A DNA stretch of 64,000 nucleotides from a virus, in the IMG/VR virus record IMGVR_UViG_3300006735_000013, positions 95,579 to 159,578 of that record, one strand, 5' to 3'. Below are positions 15,523-23,250 of this stretch, piece after piece (the stretch's first letter is position 1; each line of letters opens with the position of its first letter). The position numbers were made by a program, and so were the translations under genes. The notes under the pieces are model-generated. The model was not told the origin of the DNA and ran no database searches. It was given only the letters and a program-made list of their open reading frames with translations.

Positions 15523-18063
15523 CTATATGCTCACATGAGCAAAACCTTCTTTTCTTTCGATGTTTATCTGCATGTCGACACAATCCTTTAGGCTGTCTAA
15601 GTGTGAAATGAGGATCACCGTCTTAAAATACCCCTTTATCATGTCGAGAATTCGAACAAACCCTTCCATATTCTCTTCATCTAGTGCCGTGCCCGGCTCG
15701 TCTAATATAAATAGATCAGACTTCGGTAAATTTGAAACAGTCAAGAATGCTAAGCGGATGGCCATTGAGGCTATAGTTTTTTCAGCTCCTGAACCCATTT
15801 CCAAAGGTCTTGGTTCATGCTTTGCATGTTTGATAAATATGTCCAGCTTGTCTTCACTGTTCTGAATGAAAACTTCAAAGTCTACAATATTTGTAAGTAT
15901 CTTAGCTATTTCTTGATTTATATGAGGTAACCTTCGCTTGATTACCTCATATGACACACCATTAGGATGGCAACAAGTCATCAGCAGGTGGTAGGCTGCA
16001 AAGTTTTGTTCTAGATCTTTCTTTTCTTTTAGCTGAGATTTGGTATGTTTTAGTTTTTGTTCTAGCGATCCGTGTCTCTGGTGTAGTTTCATGATCTTGT
16101 TTTCACACCCTTCTATTGAAACCTCCTTCTCTCTAACTGCATTTTGCATCTGCTTTAGTTGAGAAAGTAATTGCTTCAAGTTTTCTATCGCTTCCTTATT
16201 CTGGTTGTATTCCTCGCTTTTATTCTTCAAGTTTTCGAGCTCGACTTGTTCCCGGAACAGCAGGGCGTCAGCTCGTTCAACAACAATCTTGGACGTAGCT
16301 ATTGCTGTAGCAATATCGCCCTTCTTTTGCACCAGCATATCGTATTTGTTTAAGTGATCTTCTACAATGCCGGGGTTCAAGTCTCTAATTTGTAGACCTA
16401 TGTTGTTGGTGGATACAGCATTCTCCTTCATCCTACTATCATATATCTGAATCAATTCACCAGCTTTGTGAGCATCCTTAATAAATTTACAAGATGGGTA
16501 TTTGCTACCACAGGGAACTTCAGACAACAGATCATGCCTCCTACTATACCTTGTTTTTTCATCTGAAAAGCCAGCCATCTCCTTTATCAGCTCACTCAAT
16601 TCACTTTTTTTATTATCTAAAATAATCTTCTTTTCCCTATAGGAAGATACCTCAAAACTATCCAAAAAGTCACTAATCTTTACAAATCTAACTTCATCTT
16701 CCTCTACTTGTCTCTGAGTTTTCAGCCTATTTGCATTGGCTTCTAGTATGATTCTTTCTTTTCTGTCAATTTCCTGCTGTGTCAACACCGGATCAATGAT
16801 CTCGGCCGGTACAGAGTCTATCTTTTCCGATAGTTGTTTTAAGCTTGTTGACAAATCTTGCAAATCTTCTCTCATGCACTTACATTCTGCCTTGTGTGTT
16901 TCAATGCCTAGTTCGCTTTTTGTGATGTCTAACTTGATCGATTTGATCTCTTTTTCAAAATCAGTGCCTTCGAGTCGTTTCAAGGCAACTTTTGTTGCTG
17001 CCGACTCCTCTTTTGCTATTTTGAATTTTTTATCAAAAATTTCCAAATCTAAAAACTTAGCTAAGAATTCTTTTCTCTTTGTTGATCCCTCATTGATGAA
17101 AGATAGAGAATCTATTTGGCTTGCCATTGAGGTAGCTAAAAAATCACCAAGTGTGCCGAAATACTTTCTAACATTTCTATCCGTATCCTGCCTTGATGTT
17201 CCGTTCAATTCCACAACAGTACCTGACATGTCTTTGCTATAAAATTCAAGATCAGTACTTGCTTCGAGTGTTTCTACACCTTTTAATCTTTTCTTATATT
17301 TTTCTGATGTTCTCTCTACCACATATTCTGTGTCATCTATTTTTATAGTTGCAGTGGCTTTACATAGAGGCATGTTCTGGTTTATGATATTTAGGTTTTT
17401 ACGAATAGATTTACTAGTTGAGTTATACATAGAATACAGAAGTGTGTCCACAATTGATGACTTTCCGGAATAATTCTTTCCAAAAATCCCCACAATGCCT
17501 TCCAGTTTGGTAAAATCAATAGAGTTGCCCAAACCATAATTGAAAAGGCTATCCCACTCTAGACTCTGTAGGGACCAATGGACGTTCCTCATCACATCCT
17601 CGTCCTCTTCAATACGCGTGTTATATTTCTTATTTAGATCGTATACCTTTTTCATTACCTCATCTGTAACGTCAAACTCCTTTAGGTATTCTGACATTAG
17701 ATCTTCTTGGGTCTTGAGGTCTCTCAGGTCCTGTTTTTTGATTCCTTCTGGTGCTTCAACTGTTATTTGCTTGCCGGCGGCGCGGTTCAAGTAAGTTACC
17801 GACTCCGGGTTGTAGCGGTATTTTACTACATCGACGGCTTTTCTAACTTTATCAAGAGTAACATTCTCGTTCGAGACTATACGCAAACGTGCACCAGAGG
17901 GCGGTTTTGCTCTAGGTAAGTTTCCTGATTTTGTTAGCTCTAAAGTGACAAAGGGTTTGGGGTTCTCAAAAGTGATAAGTCTATTGGTAAACTTGTCCTT
18001 ACTTTCAATATCCCACAATAAGTAACCCTTATCTAATGATTCGCCGAAGTTTTGCTGGACTGT
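15523..18063 (-). CDS. 46: gp47 C-terminal part fused to gp46 (Rad50/SbcC-like ATPase)
   Basis: The frame is open from the TGA at 18064-18066 to the stop at 15523. The first TTG that could start it is at 18018, giving 831 aa. Counting from that TTG, residues 1-145 look like the capping domain of a gp47/Mre11 nuclease. From about 146 it is gp46: Walker A G-I-F-G-K-N-Y-S-G-K-S-S at 177-188, long coiled-coil arms, and a C-G-S-K-Y-P-S-C apex resembling a zinc hook. The ABC signature is G-S-G-A-E-K-T-I-A-S-M, and Walker B is L-F-I-L-D-E-P-G-T-A-L-D-E near the C-terminus. In T4, gp46-gp47 resect DNA ends for recombination-dependent replication. The 15 codons before the TTG (T-V-Q-Q-N-F-G-E-S-L...) still match the nuclease family, so TTG is probably not the true start. 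Confidence 0.85.
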   Translation of the reverse strand, partial: TVQQNFGESLDKGYLLWDIESKDKFTNRLITFENPKPFVTLELTKSGNLPRAKPPSGARLRIVSNENVTLDKVRKAVDVVKYRYNPESVTYLNRAAGKQITVEAPEGIKKQDLRDLKTQEDLMSEYLKEFDVTDEVMKKVYDLNKKYNTRIEEDEDVMRNVHWSLQSLEWDSLFNYGLGNSIDFTKLEGIVGIFGKNYSGKSSIVDTLLYSMYNSTSKSIRKNLNIINQNMPLCKATATIKIDDTEYVVERTSEKYKKRLKGVETLEASTDLEFYSKDMSGTVVELNGTSRQDTDRNVRKYFGTLGDFLATSMASQIDSLSFINEGSTKRKEFLAKFLDLEIFDKKFKIAKEESAATKVALKRLEGTDFEKEIKSIKLDITKSELGIETHKAECKCMREDLQDLSTSLKQLSEKIDSVPAEIIDPVLTQQEIDRKERIILEANANRLKTQRQVEEDEVRFVKISDFLDSFEVSSYREKKIILDNKKSELSELIKEMAGFSDEKTRYSRRHDLLSEVPCGSKYPSCKFIKDAHKAGELIQIYDSRMKENAVSTNNIGLQIRDLNPGIVEDHLNKYDMLVQKKGDIATAIATSKIVVERADALLFREQVELENLKNKSEEYNQNKEAIENLKQLLSQLKQMQNAVREKEVSIEGCENKIMKLHQRHGSLEQKLKHTKSQLKEKKDLEQNFAAYHLLMTCCHPNGVSYEVIKRRLPHINQEIAKILTNIVDFEVFIQNSEDKLDIFIKHAKHEPRPLEMGSGAEKTIASMAIRLAFLTVSNLPKSDLFILDEPGTALDEENMEGFVRILDMIKGYFKTVILISHLDSLKDCVDMQINIERKEGFAHVSI

Positions 18064-18660
18064 TCAACCTGCATACCAAACTCTGCCTTCGGCGTCAAGT
18101 TGCTGGGTCTTGTGTATATCGCCAAGGAAAGCGAAGTCAAAACTATCAAAAATGCTAATATCATGATCCCCTCCGAGGGTCCAATTTTGGTCAGTCTTAG
18201 ACTTGTCTATGGACCCGTGATATAGTGCTATATTAATTATATCCTTATTTGTAGGTTTTACCCAGTTTTCTTCGTCAAATACTGACAGGACATTTAGACA
18301 GAAATTCTTATCTATGTTAGTCTCGCCAGCATTTCTAAGCAGTATAAGGTTAGGATTACTAATCGCCCTAACAATTGGCGATATTGCATCCTGTCTGCTA
18401 TCATTCCTCAAATTGCCGTCATGGTTTCCCAAGATAATATATGTGGGTGCAATAGCCGCCAGATTCACAAAGAATTCGCGACAAAGGTCAACAAATTCTG
18501 GTGAAATTTGAGTTTTAGTGTGGGCGATATCGCCGCAATGAATGATATAGTCTACTTTCTCTTCTTTTATTGATTTGTATAGTTGCTTGAATACTTCTCT
18601 ATATTCAAAGTGATATTTTAGATTCCGGATATGGGTGTCCGCAATATGAGCAAATCTCAT
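18064..18660 (-). CDS. 47: gp47 (Mre11/SbcD-like) nuclease, N-terminal part ending at in-frame TGA
   Basis: This 198-aa frame holds the calcineurin-like metallophosphoesterase core of an Mre11-type nuclease. D-T-H lies at 8-10 and H-C-G-D near 41-44. G-N-H-D is at 78-81, L-Y-H-G-S near 168 and G-D-I-H-K-T-Q near 181. It stops at TGA right after V-W-Y-A-G, where the family normally continues with Ser or Cys and then a hydrophobic-Gln-X-X-F-G-E segment. That segment follows in the same frame beyond the TGA. So this is the first part of a gp47-gp46 fusion, cut by a nonsense codon. ATG 18660 follows GGAGG, and a sigma-70-like promoter lies just upstream. All metal-binding residues lie in this fragment, but the capping domain does not. 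Confidence 0.85.
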   Translation of the reverse strand: MRFAHIADTHIRNLKYHFEYREVFKQLYKSIKEEKVDYIIHCGDIAHTKTQISPEFVDLCREFFVNLAAIAPTYIILGNHDGNLRNDSRQDAISPIVRAISNPNLILLRNAGETNIDKNFCLNVLSVFDEENWVKPTNKDIINIALYHGSIDKSKTDQNWTLGGDHDISIFDSFDFAFLGDIHKTQQLDAEGRVWYAG

Positions 18661-18689
18661 TTATCCTCCGATAATTATGTTCTGGATAT

Positions 18690-18718
18690 AGTATAGCAGT
18701 GATTGCTGAGGGTGTCAA
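18690..18718 (-). promoter_or_regulatory. Sigma-70-type promoter for gp47-gp46
   Basis: On the minus strand TTGACA (18718-18713) is followed by a 17-base spacer and TATACT (18695-18690): a perfect -35 box, ideal spacing and a good -10 box. It lies between the 56-aa gene and gp47, overlapping neither start, and would begin transcription near 18683, about 23 bases before ATG 18660 with its GGAGG site. This allows early transcription by host RNA polymerase, independent of gp55. Confidence 0.75.
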
Positions 18719-18889
18719 CTAAATTCTTTTTAGTCCTAACTCTTCCAGTTCTACCGGTGAGAGTTTTTCTAGAATGATTTCAAACGCCATCTTTTCTGAT
18801 TCGGTAAGAGCTTCGAGGTCACCTGTTTCTGCAAGGTGGTCCATCTCTTCTTTGATGATTTCTTTTAGTCTTCTTTTTGTAATTTGCAT
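18719..18889 (-). CDS. Small helical charged protein (56 aa)
   Basis: A 56-codon frame with ATG 18889 ten bases or so after AGGAG, ending in TAG. The product starts M-Q-I-T-K-R-R-L-K-E-I-I-K-E-E-M and continues as an amphipathic Glu/Leu/Lys helix ending L-G-L-K-R-I. The start resembles that of other short proteins in marine T4-like phages and the 140-aa protein at 7074-7496 of this window. Function is unknown. It lies between primase and gp47, and its stop abuts the -35 box of the gp47 promoter. Confidence 0.6.
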   Translation of the reverse strand: MQITKRRLKEIIKEEMDHLAETGDLEALTESEKMAFEIILEKLSPVELEELGLKRI

Positions 18890-18898
18890 TTTAGGCTC

Positions 18899-19816
18899 CT
18901 AAAAATCAAGTTTATAATGTAAATAGTCTAAATCTGTTATAAAGTCTGCATTTTGTTTTCGAGATAAGAACTCAGTTCTCGGCATCTCAGCCAGGTCAGC
19001 ATATGGCTTTACCGGGATGCTCTTACTAGCTATCCCGTATTCTCTGAGCTTCTTTGCTATCCCAAGCTCTTTTACTTTTGCATCTTCGTCTAAAGCAAGG
19101 TACACTTCGCTTTTGTTGCGACAAATTTTTTGAAACAATTTATGGTTCTCTCGCAGGCTAGATCCAAGAATCGGAATACAATTCTTATGTCGTATTGCAT
19201 CAAATGCGCCTTCGACAATTATTATATCATCTTCCCAATCAATATTTATATCATTAAAAACGAGATCTTTGCTTGCTCTTGGGTTTTTGTATTTCATCCA
19301 GTCATCTGTATACGAGCGAGCTACAAAATAATTCAGTTGGCCTTTTCTATTGAAAGACGGTATTATAATACGACCTTCGTATTCGCCAAAATCACAAAAG
19401 CCAATTTTCCACCTGAGAATATCCAAGTCTGTAATGTCTCTGGAATATAAGTACTTCAAAGCTTTCTGCTTTTCACCAGTCTTAGGTCCGGTTAGCGTCT
19501 TGAACTCATCTGGTAGAGAAACTATCTGATCTGGTGAGGTTTCCTGCTCATTGAATATAAATTCGTATTGTGCAAGGTCGATATCCTCTGCCAGGGAGGA
19601 CCACTGAGCATAATAATCTGGTGCATATTTGCTTATAAGATACGATATTTTGTTGCCGGAAAAGCCACAAACCCAGCACTTAAAGGCATTTTTCTCAATA
19701 TTTACAGACAGTTTTAGCTTTTCGTGCTCACACTTTGGGCATCGAAACAGCATCTCGCCGCCGGAAAGCCAATGCCGACCTAGAGCCCTACTAAGAATTT
19801 CCCTCTTCTCTGACAA
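18899..19816 (-). CDS. 61: DNA primase, gp61/DnaG type
   Basis: A 305-aa primase that lays RNA primers for lagging-strand synthesis. The zinc-binding domain has C-P-K-C (26-29) and C-W-V-C (47-50). The Toprim domain has I-I-I-V-E-G-A-F-D-A-I with Glu202 and L-A-L-D-E-D with Asp243/Asp245. The size is close to T4 gp61 (342 aa). The start is TTG at 19816, supported by GGGAG seven bases upstream and by lack of an ATG before the zinc finger. It overlaps the RuvC-like gene by 26 bases, suggesting translational coupling. The partner helicase gp41 is not in the window. It is placed among structural genes, with RuvC and J-domain genes upstream. Confidence 0.88.
   Translation of the reverse strand: MSEKREILSRALGRHWLSGGEMLFRCPKCEHEKLKLSVNIEKNAFKCWVCGFSGNKISYLISKYAPDYYAQWSSLAEDIDLAQYEFIFNEQETSPDQIVSLPDEFKTLTGPKTGEKQKALKYLYSRDITDLDILRWKIGFCDFGEYEGRIIIPSFNRKGQLNYFVARSYTDDWMKYKNPRASKDLVFNDINIDWEDDIIIVEGAFDAIRHKNCIPILGSSLRENHKLFQKICRNKSEVYLALDEDAKVKELGIAKKLREYGIASKSIPVKPYADLAEMPRTEFLSRKQNADFITDLDYLHYKLDF
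18919..18927 (-). promoter_or_regulatory. ACTATTTAC element in primase 3' end
   Basis: The coding strand reads GACTATTTACATT within the last codons of the primase gene, about 30-38 bases upstream of the 56-aa gene. It differs from the recurrent ACTATTTAT element by one base. Confidence 0.25.
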
Positions 19817-20345
19817 CGCTGTCTCCCGCTAAAGCTACAATAATACTATCGCACATATCTAAAACCCCTGGTTTTGGGTTTCCATGCTTTGTATATTGTA
19901 TCTCAATGCTGGGGTACTTGTCAATAACAAATTCTAAAACTTTTTGCTTTGCGTTATCCCCTCGCTTGATTGACACTCCGGCGCGCTTACGTGCTGAGGT
20001 AGCAGCGATCATTTGTGGTTCTATTTGAAAAATATCTGCACACAACCATGATACTATGCCATTAAATCGCGACAAAGTCGAGAGGGTCTGCGCAGAAGAG
20101 AAGCCTGATCTAAACGAATGCAGTGATTGTTCTATGAATATAGAGTCAAGATGGTGCCGGTCCTGAATATCTTGGAGTTTGTCACGTATGTGGCGCGCCT
20201 TATGGTATATCGATGAAAAGTGCCTCTTGTTTCTGGTGTCCCAGAAAGAAGTTTCCACTATTTTGCCATCCTGCAGCACTGTTGCGCCGGTGATAGATGT
20301 TGATATGTCAAGCCCTAGCGTTACGCATTTCTTTGAGTTTTTCAA
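19791..20345 (-). CDS. ruvC: RuvC-like Holliday junction resolvase
   Basis: A 184-aa RNase H-fold nuclease. L-G-L-D-I-S-T-S-I-T-G supplies Asp13 and I-F-I-E-Q-S supplies Glu72. L-D-M-C-D-S-I-I-V-A supplies Asp163 and Asp166, which completes the RuvC acidic tetrad. RuvC cleaves four-way junctions; in a T4-like phage it would trim branched DNA before packaging, a job done in T4 by the unrelated gp49. The start is a TTG at 20345 inside the end of the J-domain gene; no in-frame ATG precedes Asp13. It overlaps the primase gene downstream and so belongs to one translationally coupled replication/recombination set. Confidence 0.82.
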   Translation of the reverse strand: MKNSKKCVTLGLDISTSITGATVLQDGKIVETSFWDTRNKRHFSSIYHKARHIRDKLQDIQDRHHLDSIFIEQSLHSFRSGFSSAQTLSTLSRFNGIVSWLCADIFQIEPQMIAATSARKRAGVSIKRGDNAKQKVLEFVIDKYPSIEIQYTKHGNPKPGVLDMCDSIIVALAGDSVVREEGNS

Positions 20346-20958
20346 TATATTTATCCATTACTATTTCTCTAACCTCCTCATCTCCATGATACCAATTCCA
20401 AACAGCAGAGTTCTTTATCTCATTTATCTTTTTCTCTAAAATGCTGTTTCTCTCTTTCATGAGCCCTATTTGCTTTTCGGTGGGCGGAGGTGGCTCAATT
20501 CCAAGCTCTTCTGCTACTTGCACTATACCATAGTAATCATTTTTTTCAAAGCTATCTCTTGCTTTTTCAAATAAAGCCTCTTTGTACTTTCTTTCAAACT
20601 CCGAAGAGGATAGTAGCTTATCTGGGTGTGTTTTGAGTGCTATTTTCCTAAATACTTGTTTTAGATTTTGATCTTTTTCTTCTTTTTCTATCTCGATTCT
20701 CTCTCCGTCATCAGTGGGCGGTTTAATTTCAACAGGAGGGGGTGACGGTTCTTTTTTGTTTTCTTCTTGTTTGTCTTCTTTTTTTTCTTGCTTGTTTTCT
20801 TTCTTTTTTTCTGGAGCAGGAGATGAATCTAATCGCGAACCTAGGGACTCACTAAATTCGGAAAAAGCATTTTGAAACATTGTTTCGGACTCTTCCAGAG
20901 TACTCTTCAGATATTTAGATCGTATAACGAGCAGCCTATATTTGCCCTGAGTGTCCAC
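20308..20958 (-). CDS. J-domain (DnaJ-like) protein
   Basis: A 216-aa protein with a low-complexity Lys/Glu/Gln region (about 50-70), a Pro-rich patch (71-82) and then a J-domain-like helix pair. The helix K-Q-V-F-R-K-I-A-L-K-T ends in the loop H-P-D at 111-113 that stimulates Hsp70 ATPase. After that comes G-I-V-Q-V-A-E-E-L-G-I-E, a coiled segment and a W-N-W motif. J-domain proteins recruit DnaK, so the phage may direct host chaperone to virion or replication proteins. The start is GTG at 20958, six bases after AGGAG; the nearby ATG is out of frame. It is the first gene of the RuvC-primase group, directly after a virion gene. Confidence 0.75.
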   Translation of the reverse strand: MDTQGKYRLLVIRSKYLKSTLEESETMFQNAFSEFSESLGSRLDSSPAPEKKKENKQEKKEDKQEENKKEPSPPPVEIKPPTDDGERIEIEKEEKDQNLKQVFRKIALKTHPDKLLSSSEFERKYKEALFEKARDSFEKNDYYGIVQVAEELGIEPPPPTEKQIGLMKERNSILEKKINEIKNSAVWNWYHGDEEVREIVMDKYIEKLKEMRNARA

Positions 20959-20967
20959 ATACTTCTC

Positions 20968-22167
20968 CTAAAAATCTATTCTCATCTTTATCATGAAGTC
21001 CCTGTTTGGCGTTTTCTTAATGGGGTTTGCAAGAGTGGCCACTGCAATCAAATTTTTGTTCTCGTCATATATACCAACCTTTGACACATAGGTTGTGCTA
21101 ACATATGGTGCATCGAAGTTTTCAAAATCAGAATTTGTTATATTTGCAATGTTTATACTTGGCTCAATGTATGATCTAGAATTCGAAGTTGATGTGTTGT
21201 TGCTTTTTGAAAGAAAAGTTGGGTTAGACGAGAATGAATAGGCGCCCTTTTCAGCAAAAGTAAACATTGTTAGTGTGGGTATTTTGTTTGTTCCCTTGAA
21301 ATTTATTTCATAACTGGAGGATAGTACACTTTGGCTTGTAACGGAAGTCCCAACAGTTGGCAGGCCGGTGCCAAAATTTATCCAAGTAGGGTCAGTAGAG
21401 CCCACTGACGTAAAGTGATCCTTATATCCTGATCCTTGGGCCCAAGCACCAGTTAGCAGCATCATTCCCTGCTCGTAAATAACATAGCCAGCAGTGGATC
21501 CAGTTAGGGATCCTGTTGTTTCTATTAGTAGACCGTCTTTATTTGTGTCTTTTACTTGTGCCACGAGTGTGCCAGTTACATAGTAGTTTAGCTCAATCGA
21601 CCCAGGGTCAAGCCTTGATCCATAAAATATCCCGGGGACACAAATCATATTTACTTTCTTTGTCCCTAGGTCACTGTAATCAAAAGATTGTATAAACTTG
21701 TCTCTACTATTAATTACGTTCTTTAGTGCTCTAATATATTTCTTGTTATCTGCAGCAATGGTCATAGCACCAACGTCGGCAAAGCCAATACTGCTAAATT
21801 CAACCCCCTCATCAACAAAGATTCTGCTCAAGCCGGCTTTCATTGGATAACTTTGGGTAACCTGTGCTCCAAGAGCGAACTGCGATTGATCGTCAAAGTT
21901 TCTAGTAGATATACTCCTGTTAGCATACCTAGTGGTATCCTTCTCTATAAATGAATAGACTAAGGAGTCGGCTGGTCTGTTTATATTTATCTCGTGAAGG
22001 CTTATCTCGCCATTTGAAATATGCTTTTCTTTATTGGAAAAGTCGCCGTTTTGAAGGATTTCTAAATTTTTATAGACAGAACCGCTGTGCACAGTAAACT
22101 TATAGGCAGGCTTAGCCACCAGGGTACTGTAAATCAAATCCTGCGGGCCAAACCGTTTATAAGACAT
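20968..22167 (-). CDS. Putative tail/virion protein, paralogue A
   Basis: A 399-aa Ser/Thr/Gly/Asn-rich protein without membrane segments or catalytic motifs. Its C-terminus (Y-V-S-K-V-G-I-Y-D-E-N-K-N-L-I-A-V-A-T-L...P-I-K-K...M-R-I-D-F) closely parallels that of the next upstream gene (355 aa), and a middle segment with Y-G/G-V-I-Y...L-T-G is also shared. The two are therefore ancient tandem duplicates. Placement after the giant fibre genes suggests a tail or fibre component, but the specific role is not known. The start is ATG 22167, two bases after the paralogue's stop. Confidence 0.55.
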   Translation of the reverse strand: MSYKRFGPQDLIYSTLVAKPAYKFTVHSGSVYKNLEILQNGDFSNKEKHISNGEISLHEININRPADSLVYSFIEKDTTRYANRSISTRNFDDQSQFALGAQVTQSYPMKAGLSRIFVDEGVEFSSIGFADVGAMTIAADNKKYIRALKNVINSRDKFIQSFDYSDLGTKKVNMICVPGIFYGSRLDPGSIELNYYVTGTLVAQVKDTNKDGLLIETTGSLTGSTAGYVIYEQGMMLLTGAWAQGSGYKDHFTSVGSTDPTWINFGTGLPTVGTSVTSQSVLSSSYEINFKGTNKIPTLTMFTFAEKGAYSFSSNPTFLSKSNNTSTSNSRSYIEPSINIANITNSDFENFDAPYVSTTYVSKVGIYDENKNLIAVATLANPIKKTPNRDFMIKMRIDF

Positions 22168-22168
22168 T

Positions 22169-23236
22169 TTAGTAGTCCAGTCTGACCCTCAAGGTCAATT
22201 CGTTGGTTGGATCCTTTCTAAGTGGTTCTGATAATTTAGCCACTGCCAGTAACTCATTGTCTGCAGAGTAAAGGCCAACAGTTGTGACATATGATCTAGG
22301 GGGATTCATGTTGTCGTTATTCTTAACTCGGACCGTACTTGAACTTAGGTAAGTTGGATTAGAGCTATAGTTGAATTCATTATGATTTGCTCTACAAAAA
22401 TAAATCGTAGAATTCAACTCTGTAGTGTTATTGAATGATATGTTGTGTATTCTTCTTGTCAGGCCAGTTGCAATCCTAGAAATGGTAGAGCCGGTTGCTA
22501 ACGAGTGGATATCGCCGCGCAAAGAGCCAGTCATCAAGACAGAGCCGGCTGCGGAGCCGGCCGGGCCCTGCATGACTGAGGAAGTTAATACTGCAACGCC
22601 GGCCTGATAATATATGAGGCCCAGCTTCTTTCCACTTTCCTTATCAGAAAGTATACCATATTCACCTGCTGGTGAATTTGTATAATACGTTGTTAGCGAT
22701 CCAGTATCGTTTATTGTAAGTCTAGATGCGTGACCCGATGATGCCGAGTAAGCTGAACCGGTTCCAAGTATCATAGAGAAGCTTCCCTTCTTTATCTCAT
22801 CCTTTACAAGAAGTCTTGAAAAATTTATGAAGAACGCGTCACTATGCTTCGTTCCGGATGACAAATCGCCATCAGCATCAAATTCCCTAACAGATCCGGA
22901 TGCGTTGAATCCTGCCAATATTTGAGCCATCTGGGAATATATATTCAATTTCTTTGTGTGATCTGTATTTGTAGAAGCTGTAGAATAAACTGCATTTGAT
23001 GAATATCCATATGATACATCAAAGATGTGATTAGCTGATGAGCTTAGATGTGGATAGTCATACACCGAATTGAACATTGCATGAGAAAACGTCTTTATGT
23101 TTTCTGTGCTAGCATTATCGGTCGCAGTATAGGTCGAATGAACCATTGACCCAGTTATTGGTATAACTTCGTGAAGCAAAGTTCTAGAAGATGTCCTATC
23201 TGCTTCTGAAAATGCTTTAAAAAATGTATTGGCCAT
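22169..23236 (-). CDS. Putative tail/virion protein, paralogue B
   Basis: A 355-aa protein rich in Ser, Thr and Asn, with beta-rich composition. The C-terminal signature Y-V-T-T-V-G-L-Y-S-A-D-N-E-L-L-A-V-A-K-L-S-E-P-L-R-K...R-V-R-L-D-Y aligns with the end of the adjacent 399-aa protein. The central E-Y-G-I-L-S...L-G-L-I-Y-Y-Q-A-G-V-A-V-L-T part matches too. ATG 23236 follows AGGAG. It is likely a structural protein of the tail/baseplate periphery. No known family name is certain. Confidence 0.55.
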   Translation of the reverse strand: MANTFFKAFSEADRTSSRTLLHEVIPITGSMVHSTYTATDNASTENIKTFSHAMFNSVYDYPHLSSSANHIFDVSYGYSSNAVYSTASTNTDHTKKLNIYSQMAQILAGFNASGSVREFDADGDLSSGTKHSDAFFINFSRLLVKDEIKKGSFSMILGTGSAYSASSGHASRLTINDTGSLTTYYTNSPAGEYGILSDKESGKKLGLIYYQAGVAVLTSSVMQGPAGSAAGSVLMTGSLRGDIHSLATGSTISRIATGLTRRIHNISFNNTTELNSTIYFCRANHNEFNYSSNPTYLSSSTVRVKNNDNMNPPRSYVTTVGLYSADNELLAVAKLSEPLRKDPTNELTLRVRLDY

Positions 23237-23250
23237 TACTGTCTCCTAAG

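Noticed and set aside
18064-18066. TGA recoded genome-wide (code 4 or 25)
   Set aside because: Several genes end properly in TGA with the next gene starting there (bS21 at 6824, 98-aa protein at 8215, 279-aa protein at 9040, giant gene junction at 42021), so TGA is a normal stop here.
18030-18066. Selenocysteine at the gp47 TGA
   Set aside because: Downstream bases show only a three-pair TTC/GAA hairpin, no SECIS-like structure, and no selenocysteine machinery is visible.
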